From NCBI GenBank assembly GCA_031272365.1, contig JAISTX010000083.1, positions 55,383-119,382 of the forward strand: a stretch of 64,000 bases of DNA, written 5' to 3'. Every line of letters begins with the position of its first letter. The stretch's first letter is position 1. A program made the translations under genes and the position numbers. Positions 8,657 to 18,800 of the stretch are shown piece after piece. The notes beneath the pieces were generated by a model that ran no database searches, had not been told where the DNA came from, and saw nothing but the letters and a program-made list of their open reading frames with translations. Source of the stretch: Eubacteriales Family XIII. Incertae Sedis bacterium. GTDB taxonomy: Bacteria; Bacillota; Clostridia; Peptostreptococcales; Anaerovoracaceae.

Positions 8657-9043
8657 TTATTTCAAACGATCTCCACTCCACTTATCTATCTTTTCAGGCG
8701 TCTGCACGCCCTTTTCGATCATATAGGAAACGAGCCGCCCGCTGCCGACGTACTCCTGGTTCACCGTGAATAACCGTTTGGCGCCGGCCCACACGCCGAT
8801 GCCGAGGGGTTCCTTCGTGAGGTGCGTCACCTCGCCGACCTTCCAGCTGCGCGGGCTGCCGAGGAAGGGTTTCAGCGTCAGGTCGTCGCCGCTCACCGAG
8901 AGCCGCCACGTCGGGGCGTGGACGACAAAATGGAGATGGTTCTCAAGGCCCGCCCCCCGCAAGGCCCTCTCCCGCAAGCACCTGTATAAGACCGTCAGCG
9001 CGATGACGATAAGCGCCCCGCTGCAATACCGCAGAATATCCAT
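8657..9043 (-). CDS. Small single-pass membrane protein, function unknown
   Basis: Not recognised. The 128-residue protein starts with one membrane helix (residues ~5-21, ILRYCSGALIVIALTVLY). A basic stretch and a small, probably beta-rich domain containing WKVGEVTHLTKEPLGIGVWAG follow, resembling small membrane-anchored proteins annotated only as hypothetical. The start ATG is 7 bases after a TATACT box and has no Shine-Dalgarno, so translation is probably leaderless. It is the first gene of a unit continuing into paaK and the ACT gene. Confidence 0.65.
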   Translation of the reverse strand: MDILRYCSGALIVIALTVLYRCLRERALRGAGLENHLHFVVHAPTWRLSVSGDDLTLKPFLGSPRSWKVGEVTHLTKEPLGIGVWAGAKRLFTVNQEYVGSGRLVSYMIEKGVQTPEKIDKWSGDRLK

Positions 9044-9050
9044 AGAGTGA

Positions 9051-9059
9051 AGTATACCA
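9051..9059 (-). promoter_or_regulatory. Extended -10 promoter before the 9043 gene
   Basis: The minus strand reads TGTGGTATACT, the same extended -10 as argF, ending 7 bases before the ATG. It lies in an 18-base sequence repeated at 9123-9140, where the box becomes TATAAG. Confidence 0.5.
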
Positions 9060-9140
9060 CATTGGAGGCGAACTCGTCGGTCTGGAAACGACGGATTCGC
9101 CCTGTGACTTCGGCAACTGCCTTATACCACATTGGAGGCG
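9053..9140. repeat. Two copies of an 18-bp promoter-bearing repeat
   Basis: TATACCACATTGGAGGCG occurs exactly at 9053-9070 and 9123-9140. The left copy is the -10 region of the 8657-9043 gene. The right copy borders the hairpin repeats. The DNA between contains no gene. Confidence 0.85.
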
Positions 9141-9141
9141 C

Positions 9142-9303
9142 GGACGACCGATTTGCAATCGAGTTCGCGGGTTGCACCACAATCCGCGAACTCGATGCAA
9201 GATTGGTAAGAAAACGCGCCCCTGGACGACCAAATTTCAATCGAGTTCGCGGATTGCGGTTCAAGCCGCGAACTCGATGCAAAATCGGTATGAAAGCGCA
9301 CCC
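9142..9303. repeat. Two tandem ~82-bp hairpin repeats
   Basis: Two units of about 82 bases start with GGACGACC at 9142 and about 9223. Each carries a long dyad, ATCGAGTTCGCGG facing CCGCGAACTCGAT (arms at 9158-9170/9184-9196 and 9240-9252/9266-9278), followed by GCAA-AT-GGTA and A/G-rich sequence. No coding frame is convincing. They look like REP/MITE-type structured repeats. The rest of 9044-9458 shows no gene. Confidence 0.75.
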
Positions 9304-9359
9304 CCACCCGGGGCCACTGCCCACGGTGCCCGGCTGCAGACGGCAACCCATCGGTGAAC

Positions 9360-9431
9360 GAGTTAGTACAGCGTTTATCGCGATTTCTGGCGGACTTTTC
9401 CTTGAAATCGCTATAAACGCTGTACTAACTC
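9360..9431. repeat. 28-bp nearly perfect inverted repeat
   Basis: Arms 9360-9387 and 9404-9431 are complementary at 27 of 28 positions around a 16-base spacer. The arms include GTACAGCGTTTAT and its complement. It begins 27 bases after the stop of the small lipoprotein gene on the minus strand. Neither side has a T-run, so it is not a standard terminator. Confidence 0.85.
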
Positions 9432-9458
9432 AATTTCTTGATCTGCCGGTCAGGCTGT

Positions 9459-9803
9459 TTATTCTGCGGCGTCGGTGGCTTGGTCTTCCGCCTCGTTTGT
9501 CACTGCTGCGGTGGGCTCGCCCGCTGCTGCCGCCTCGTCCGCCGCCGCATCGTCCGCTGCTGCTGCTTCGTCCGCAGGTGCCGCCTCGCTCGCTGCCGCT
9601 GCTTCGTCCGCCGGCTCCACCTCCGTGGTCACCGTATTTGAGTAGACCGGCTCCTCCGTCTCCGTGCCGCCTTCCGCCTCGGCGGACGCGCCGCTGCCCG
9701 CAGCGTCGGCCTCCTCCCCGCCCTTGTCGCCGCAGCCGAACAGGCCCACGGCGAAGGCGAGCATGGCCGCCAGGGCCGCCATCGTGATCCATCTTTTCTT
9801 CAT
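9459..9803 (-). CDS. Small Ala/Glu-rich lipoprotein
   Basis: Function unknown. The 114-residue protein has a lipoprotein signal (MKKRWITMAALAAMLAFAVGLFGC) with a lipobox Cys, so it should be lipid-anchored on the outer face of the membrane. The rest is a low-complexity, acidic, probably unstructured chain of Ala/Asp/Glu with repeated PADEAAAA-like segments. The start is the ATG at 9803, 8 bases after GGAGGTG; the longer ORF start would bury the signal peptide. It lies 44 bases after the giant repeat-protein gene in the same direction and is probably co-transcribed, so it might help hold that protein, which has no anchor of its own. That link is inference. Confidence 0.75.
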   Translation of the reverse strand: MKKRWITMAALAAMLAFAVGLFGCGDKGGEEADAAGSGASAEAEGGTETEEPVYSNTVTTEVEPADEAAAASEAAPADEAAAADDAAADEAAAAGEPTAAVTNEAEDQATDAAE

Positions 9804-9847
9804 CTGATATGCACCTCCATATAAACGCTCTGCTTTACAAAACAACT

Positions 9848-12800
9848 TCACTGCCCGCCGATTTCCGGGGGTTCCTCCGCCGGGAGCCCGGCCTCGGGCG
9901 TCTTCACGGGGCCGGCGTTGCCGCCGTCGGCCACCGCGACGTTTCCGATGTGGGTGCCGGGCGCCTCCGGGCCGAGCACGGCCTCGAACGTCACGACCTT
10001 CTGCTGGCCGTTCGCGATGTCGCCGAGCCTCACCATGAGCGTGCCGCCCGTCAGGCTCTTGTCGCCCGCTGCGACCGGGGCGCCGTCCACCTTCACGCTC
10101 GCGAGCGTGCCCGTCGTCGTCAGCGCGGCGTGCAGGTCGTCTGTTATGGAAACGCCCGCCCAGGTCCCGGCTGCCGCGGCGTTGTTTCTCACGACCACCG
10201 TGTAACGGATCGTGTCGCCTACGAGGTTTTCCAAGTCGCCCGGGTCGGACGCGCCGTTGCTCAGGTAGCGCGCCGGCGCCGTCACGTTCGCGACGCTCTC
10301 CGTGACAGCCGGCACCGGGTCGGCCTCGTCGTCGGGGATGCCCGCAGGGCCGTCGGCCTCCGGCGCGCTCCCGTGGGATTGCTCGATCCGCTTCACCGGA
10401 CCCTTCACGCCGGCGATGACGCCGGCCGCGCTGGCCGCCACCGTCAGGCCATCCGTCGTCACCGCGATGTCCTGCACGCGCTCTCCGGGCGTTTCCCCGT
10501 CGGCGCCCCGGCCGGGTGCCGCATCCGCCCCGCTCATGTTGAGCGCTTTCACGGGGTCGGCCTTGTCGACGGGGATGCCGTCATCCTCCGTGCCCTCCGT
10601 GCCGTTGCCGTCCGCTGCCGTCGTGCCGTCCACCGCGCGCGCGACGCCTTGCACGGTCTGGCCTGCGGACGCCGCCTTCAGCACCACGCGGTATTTGATC
10701 ACGGCTTTGTGGTGCGTGCCCGGATCCGTGTCGCCCGGCCCGCCAGTGATGAGCTTGCCCCGGTTGCCCGCCTCGGCGTTGTCCGGGTCGATCGGCACGG
10801 CCAGCACGCCGCCCGTGAGATCTGCGCCCGGCACCGCCATGGGCGCGCCCGTGCCGTCGTATTGGATCGTGACGGAGGCGAGCGTCGCCGACAGGTCAAA
10901 CCAGTCGTGTCCGCCGAGCGTCAGGTCGTCCATGATCGCCCCGGCATCCCATGTGGATTTGCCCGTCTGCGTGTTTTCGAGCGTCAGCGTGTATTCGATC
11001 TCGTCGCCGGGCTTTGTGTTTGCGCGGCCCTCCGCGTCCGCCGTGACATTGAAATGGCTCTTCGTGAAGCTCTTGATCGGCTGCAGTGCGCCGGAGGGGA
11101 TCGCCTCGTCGTTCGACTCCGCCTTCACCTTGCTATCGTCGTCGCCCTCCTTTGCGTACGCCTTGCTGTGAATCGTGTTCCCGGCCGCTTCGCCCGTCAG
11201 CTGCACATCGAAGGTGATGACGCGCGTCACGCCGCTGTCGATGCCGCCGAGCCTGACGACGAGCTTGTCCGTGTCCCATATGTCGAAATACACCTGCCCC
11301 GGCTCCGGCGCCTTCCCGTCGATGCGCAGGGTCTCGAGCGTCTGGCTGTGGTCGAAGGCGCCGATATACACGCTGTCGCGCAGCACGTCGGTGACGACGA
11401 CGTCTTCCCACGTCGAGGCCGCTGTTGCGCTGTTCCAGACGGTCAGCGAGAAGCGGATGGTGTCGTTCTCCCGGTTGGCCGGCGGCACGCTGCCCGTGTT
11501 CGTCAGGTTCAAATGCGCCTTCGCGATGTGCGGCACCGGGGCAGCCTTCTCGACCTTCACGCCCGGGTCCTCCGCCTCGATGCCGTCGGGCGCCGTATGC
11601 GCCTTGTTGGCGATCGTCTGCCCCGCCGCCGCCGGCTTGACCTTCACCTCGAAGGTGATGACGACCTTCGCGTAGTCGCCCGTCCCGCCGTGCGCGACGA
11701 GGTCGTCCACGTACAGCGTCAAAAGCCCGCCTGTGAGATCCGCCTCGGTCTCCGCCGCCGCCGCATGCGGCGTCTCGAGGGCGGCGCCGTTGCCGTAGGC
11801 GACCTGCACGCTCGCGAGCGTGCCGCCCCAGCCGTCGTCGGCTGCCGTCTCGAACACGTCCTTGCCGCCAACGGACAGGTCGTCCACGATGCTCGCGATG
11901 TCCCAGGTCGACTGCGCCGCCGCCTTGTTTTCCGCCGTCAGCGTGTAGCGGATGATGTCGCCGATGACCGTCTTGCCTTTGTCCACGTCGCTGTTTGCGC
12001 GGGCCTGATCCGTCAGGTTCACGTGCGCCTTCGCGAGCGACTTCACGGGGGGCGCTTCCTCCGCGCCCGCCGGGGGGCTGCCCTGCTCCGGCCCCGCCGA
12101 AGCGGTGTTGGTCACCGTGGCGCCCGCCGCCTTCTCCGACAGCACGGCCTCGAAGGTGACCACCTTGCTCTGCCCGTTGGCGATGTCGCCCGCCTTGACG
12201 TACAGCGTGCGCGCATCGCCGGCCGCCGTGCCGAAATACGCGTCCCCTTCGGCCACGGCAGACCCGTCAACCTTCACGGTTGACAGCACATCCGTGATCG
12301 TGAGCGCTTCGTGCAGCGGGTCGCTGACGAGGACGTTTTTCCAGTTGGACGCTGCCGTCTGGTCGTTGGATACCGTGATGGAGTAGAGGAGCGTGTCGCC
12401 CACCCTGCTGTCCGTGCGCGCCGGGTCCTCCGCCGCCGCGGTCTTGTTGGACACCGCCTTGGCGACGTGCGGCACCGGGTCGGCCTTCCCGACCGTGAAC
12501 CCGCTGTCCGTGCCCTTCACCCGGGCGTCGCCCGTCAACCCCGCCACGTTGACGATGCTTGCACCCGCTGCCGCGAGCTTCACCTTCACGTCGAAAGTGA
12601 TGACGGCCTTGTGGTGCGTGTCCGGATCCTGGGCCGCCCCGTCAACGACCAGGCCGCCGACCTTCACGAGCAGATGGCCGCCCGCCGAAACGCCGATGTC
12701 GCCCGGGGCGAACGCCTCCGCCTCGGCGGACCCGTCGTAATACAGCCGGATGGAATCCTGCGTCGCCGACAGGTCAAACCACTCATTGCCGCCGACCGAC

Positions 12801-15800
12801 AGATCGTCCGTCACATAGCCCACGGCCCACGTCGATTGGCCCTCCGCCTGGTTCTCCAGCGTCAGCGTGTAGCGGATCGTGTCGCCGACGACCGTCCTGC
12901 CCTTGTCCGCGTCGCCGGGCGCCCGCGCGCTGTCCGTGGTGTTTTCGTGCGTTATCGTGAACACTTTCACGGGCGGATCCACGTCATCGCCCGACGGCGC
13001 CGCGCTGCCGTCCGTGCCGTTCGCGGACGCCGTATTGCGGATCGTCGTGCCGGCCAGGGGCCCCGCGACGACCGCCTCGAACGTCACGGTCGACGCATCG
13101 CCGCTGCCGATATCGCCAAGCTCCACATAGAGCGTACGCTCCTCCGCCACGCTGCCCGTGCCGTAGTAAGCCCGCCCGGCCTCCGGCGCCGCGCCCCCGA
13201 CTCGCACGCTGCCGAGCGTGTCCGTGAGGACGAGGCCGGCCGGCAGCGCGTCCCTCATGACGACGTCCGCCCACGTCGAGGACGCGCTCTGCGTGTTCGC
13301 CACCGTCACGGTGTAGACGAGCGTGTCGCCCGCCTTGCTGCTGGCGCGGCCCTCGGCCTCCGCCGTCTTGTTTGCAAACGATTGCACGACCTGCGGGATC
13401 GGCGCCGCCTTGTCGACCGGGTAGCCGTCGTCGCCCTGCTCGTTCGGCGTCGCGTTGTTGTCGTCGCGCGCCTGGCTGCCGTCCGTCGTTTCTGCGACGT
13501 TCACGAGCTTCCCGCCCGCCGCCGCGGGCAGCACGACGACCTCGAACGTGATGTCGACCGCGTCGTACGACGCGGGGGAGCGCTCATACGGGCCGCCGTT
13601 GCACAGCTCGAAATAGCCATTGCCCGGTACGGTCAGCAGCCCGTCCGCAAGCTTGGCGCCCGCCGCCGGGTACGAAGCGGTCGTCGTCGTGCCGTCGTTC
13701 CAATAATATTTGACTTTCAGCGACGCCAGCGTGCCGCTCGTGTCGAAGACCTGCCGGCCGCCGATGTTCAGGTTGTCCGTGATGCGCACGTTTTCCCACG
13801 TGGATATGTCCAAGTTGGCGTTGCCGGCATGCAGCGTGTATTCGATCGTATCGCCGGCCTTCGTGTTCGTGCGCCCCCCGTCCAAGGCCGCCGTCTTGTT
13901 CACGTGCGTCTTCGTGAAGACCTTCACCGGGTCTTCCTCCTCCACCGGCAGGTCGATCGGGTCGCTCGCCTTCGCGGCGTTGCCCCCGGTCGCCGTCGCG
14001 GCATTTTCAATCTCCAAATCGGCGGCCGCGAGGACGGCCTCAAACGTGACGACCTTCTCCACGCCGCTGCCGATGTCGCCGAGCGCCACCGTGAGCTTGC
14101 GCTCGTCCGGGTCCGTGCCGAACGAGGCCGCCGCGCCCGCCGGCGCGCCGTCGACCGCCACGGTCGCGAGCGTGCCCGTGATCGTCAGCCCGTCCGGCAG
14201 CACGTCCGTGAGCACGACGTCCGTCCACGTCGAGGCGGCGGTCGCGTTGTTCTTCACGCGCACCGTGTAGCGGATCTGGTCGCCGGGGTTGTTCGCAAGG
14301 CCGGAGGTCGTCGTCAGGTTCTCCGCCGCCTTCGTGACCTGTGGGACCGGGTCTGCCTTCTCGACCTGCACGCCCGGGTCCGTGCCCTTCGCGGGATCGT
14401 CCGTCAACCCCGCAACGTTGACAACATTTACGCCCGCCGCCGTCTCCTTGATGACGGCCTCAAACGTGATGACCACCTTGCTGTGCGTCGTCGGGTTCGT
14501 GTCCGAGATGCCGTCGACGGTCAGATCGCCCACCGGAAGGGTGAGCAGCCCGTAGGTGGGCGAGGCCGGCGCCAGGTCGAGCGCCGCGAGCGGTTCCGTG
14601 CCCGGCGAGCCCATCACGGCGCCATTGCTGTTGCCAAAGGCGACCTTCAGCGAAGCAAGCGTACCCGAAAGGTCAAAGTACTCGTTGCCGCCGATCGTGA
14701 GCGTGTCCACCACGCTCCCAATATGCCACGTCGATTTCGTCGCGGCCTGGTTTTCGAGCGTCAGCGTGTACCGGATCGTATCGCCGATCCGGTTCTTCCC
14801 GTCCCGCGACGTGAGGTTCACATGGCTCTTCGTGAAGCGCTTCACGGGATCCGCCTCGCCGGTGTCCGCGTCGGGCGACTTGCCCTGCGCGCCGTCACCA
14901 GCGACCGCCATGTTCTCGAGCACCGCGCCCTCCGCCGAGGCGTTGATGATGACATCGAAGGTGATCGTGCGCGTCTGCCCGTTGTGGATGTCCCCGACCG
15001 AGACGGAGAGCTTGCGCGCGCCCGGGCCCGTGCCGAGCGTTGCCGCCGGGCCCGCCGCGATGCCGTTGATCTTCACGGTGTCCAGCGTGCCGTCGATGTC
15101 GAAGCCGGTGGAGAGCTCGTTGTCGATCACGACGTCCTCCCAGACGGAGGCAGCCTCCGAGGTGTTCGAAGCCGTGATGGTGTACGTCAGCGTGTCGCCG
15201 ACCCTGTTCGCCGCACGGTCCTCCGCGGACGCCGTCACGTTTGTGACGGTCGTCACGACGGACTTCTCGGGCGCGACCCTCTCGACGGAATACCCGCCGC
15301 CGGTGCCGCCGTCCATCGCCTCCGCGCCGTCGCTGGTGACCGCGACGTTCTGCAGGTTTTCGCCCGCCGCGGCCGGGAGCAGTATGACCTCGAAGGTGAT
15401 GTCCGCCTGGCAGTGCGTCGAGGGGTCGGTGTCCGAGGTGCCGTCCACGACCAAGTCGCCGATGGGCACGCTCAGCACGCCGTTCGCCAGGCCCACGCCC
15501 GTGACCGGCGTCGCCGTGGCCGCGCCGTCGTAGAAGACCTTCACGGAGTTGACGGTGCCCCCCCAGATGGGATCCGCCGTCACCGCCGTGCCGAACACCG
15601 TCCGGCCGTTCAGGAGCAGGTTGTCCGTGATCGTGATGCTTTCCCACGTGGATTTGATGATCTGCGCGTTCTCGATGTGCAGCGTGTACAGGATCCGGTC
15701 GCCAACGCGGTATTTGCCGTCCTCCGACGTGAGGTTCGTATGGCTCTTCGCAAACACCTTGACCGGCTCGCCCTCGTCCGTAGGCAGGTCGACCGGGTCG

Positions 15801-18800
15801 GTCTGCACGGGCCCCGCGTTGCCGCCATCCGCGGCCGCGACGTTGCGCACCGTCAAGCCGGCGGCCGCCCCCGTCACGGTGACGACGAACGTGACCGTCC
15901 TCGTCACGCCGTTTGCGATGTCCCCGAGGTTCACGGACAGCTTGCGCGCATCCGCGCCCGTGCCGAACGCCGCCTGGCCGACGCCCGTGCCCGCCGGGAC
16001 GGCGCTGCCGTCGATGCGCACGCTCGCGAGCGTCCCCATGAGGTCAAGGCCGGCTGGCAGCATGTCTGTCATCACGACGCCCTCCCACGTCGAGGCGTCG
16101 GCCTGGTCGTTCTTGACCCGCACCGTGTAGCGGATCTGGTCGCCGACGAGGTTCGTCGCGCGCGCGGGGTCCGACTGCTCCGCCGTCAGGTTTTCGACGG
16201 CCTTCGTGATGACCGGCACGGGGGCGGCCTTCTCGACCGAGACGCCGCTGTCCGCCGCCGCCGCCTGGTCGTCCGACAGCGAGGCCACGTTCCTGATATC
16301 CGAAACGCCGGCCGCCGCGCCCTTCACCTTCACTTCAAACGTGACGACGGCCTTGCTGTACGTGCCGTCCCCGCCGTTCACCTTCAGGTCGTCGACCGGC
16401 ACCTCGAGCTGCCCGGCGTTCAGGGTCGCGCCCGGCACCGTAGCCGCCACCGCCGTCCCGTACCGGACCTTGACGGAGCCCAGCGTGTCCGTGAGGTCGA
16501 AGTAGCCCGCCCCGCCAAACGTCAGGTCGCCACGGATCGAGCCGATATGCCACGTGCTCCGGTTCGTGGACGTGTTCTCCAGCGTCAAGGTGTACTTGAG
16601 GACGTCGCCGATGACGGTCTTGCCTTTGTCCCTGTCGCCCGCACCGCGCGCTGCGTCCGTCAGGTTCGTGTGCGCCATCGCGAAATTGCCGACGGGCTGG
16701 TCCTCGTCGACGTTCGTGCCCGGCGCCGTGCCGTCCTCGCCGCCCGCCGTCGCCGTGTTCGTGATGGCCTGGCCCGCCGCCGAGCCCGAGATGACCGCCT
16801 CGAAGCTGACCGCCACCGTCGCGCCGCTCTCGATGTCGCCGACGTTCACATAGAGCGTGCGCTCCTCCGCGTCCGAGCCCGAGCCGTAGGAGGCCTCGCC
16901 CTCGCCCACGCCGCCGCCAGGGGAGGCCGCCGCCGCCATGCCGTCGATCTTCACGCTGCCCAGCGTGTCCGTGATCGTCAGGCCGGCGGGGAGCGCATCC
17001 CGCACGACGACATCCTCCCACAGCGAGGGGGCCGTCGCGTTGTTCGACACGGTGATCGTGTAGACGAGCGTGTCGCCGGCCTTGTTCGTCACGCGCGGGG
17101 GCCACGCCTCCTGCGCGGTCTTGTTCACATAGGATTGCGAGACGGACTTCACGGGGTCTACCTTCTCGACCGTGAAGCCGCCGCCGTCCGTCGCCGTCGT
17201 GCCGTCGTCCGCGCGCCCGGCGCTCACGATCGCCGCGCCCGCCGCGCCGCTCTTCAGCACGGCGGTGAACGTGACGACGGCCTTCTCGTGCCCGCCCGGC
17301 CCCTTGCTGAGGTCGTCGAGCGGGACGGTCAAAAGCCCTGTGGGGGACAGCGCCGCGCCCGCCGGATCCGCCGCCGGCGTATAGCCGCTATCCAAAACGC
17401 CATCTTCGTAATACGCCACCGCCAGCGAATCCAGCGTGCCGCTCGTATCGAAATAATCATGCCCGCCGGCCGTCAGGTCGTCCATGACTTCCGCCAGCTC
17501 CCACGTCGACGCGTAGCTGCTCGTGTTCTCCAGCGTGAGGGTGTAGCGGATCGTGTCGCCGACCTTCGCTTCCGAACGCCCCGCGTCTGCGGCCGTCACA
17601 TTCGTATGGGATATCGTGAACGATTTCACGGGCGGCGCCGCGGCCGGGATCCAGTCCGCGTTGGACGTGGCCGTCACCTTGCCGTCGTCGTTGTCCTGCT
17701 TCGCGTACGCCACGTTCCAAAGCAACTGCCCTTCCGCGCCCGCCGTCATCACGAGCGTGAACGTGATGGCCTTCGTGCCGCCGCTGTCCAGGCTGCCGAT
17801 GTCCACGATCAGCGTGTCGTCGGCAAACGACGCCCTGTCGCCGGCGGCCGTGCCGTCGATTTTCACCGTCGCGAGCGTCGCCGCCTTGTCCGTCAGGTCG
17901 AACGCCGCGCTGTTGAGCGGGTCGGTCACGATGACGTTTTCCCACGTGGACGCCGCCGTCTGGCTGTTCCACACCGTCAGCGTGAACGCGACCACGTCGC
18001 CGGCCGCGTTCCATTCCGCCGCCCGGCCCTCCGCGACCGCCGTCTCGTTCACGTGCGATCCCGTGATATGCGGGGCCGGCGGCTCCTTGCCCACCTCAAA
18101 ACCGGTGCCGCCGCCGTCCTCCGCCTGCGTCCCGTCCGCCGTCTTGCCCACGTTCACGATGGACGCGCCGGCCGCGTTCGCCTTGACGACGACCTCGAAG
18201 GTGATGACCGCTTTCGCGTGTGCCCCAGGGCCGCCGCCGACCTTCAAATCGTCGACGGGCACCGTCAGCGCGCCGTTCGTCAGCGCCGCGCCCGGCACGG
18301 CCGCGGGCGCGCCCGCGTCGTCATAGTCGACCCGGAGGGATGTCAACGTCGCCGACAGGTCAAACCAGTCCTGCCCGCCGAGCGTCAGGTCGTCCGTGAC
18401 GCTTTCGACCTCCCACGTCGATTTGCCCGCCGAGCCGTTCCACAGCGTGAGCGTGTACTCGATCACATCGCCGACCCTCGTATCCGCCCGCGCGCCGTCG
18501 CCCTCCGCCGTCAGGTTCCGGTGCGCCTTCGTGAAATGCTTTTCGGGCGGCACCTCCTCGGCGCCCGTGCTGACCGGCTCCCCTTCTTCCCCGTCCGCGA
18601 CCGCGGCGTTCGTGATGGCCCGGCCCGACGCCGACGCGTCGATGGCCACTTCAAACGTCACCGTCTTCGTGTCGCCGCTCTCGATGTCGCCGAGCGCCAC
18701 GTACAGCGTGCGCCGCTCCGCCGGGCTGCCCGTGCCGAACGACGCCGCCGCGCCCGCCGCCGCGCCGTCGATCTTCACGGACGCGAGCGTGCCGGCCAGC

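Noticed and set aside
9053-9303. Insertion sequence remnant
   Set aside because: No transposase fragment or target-site duplication is visible; only structured repeats remain.
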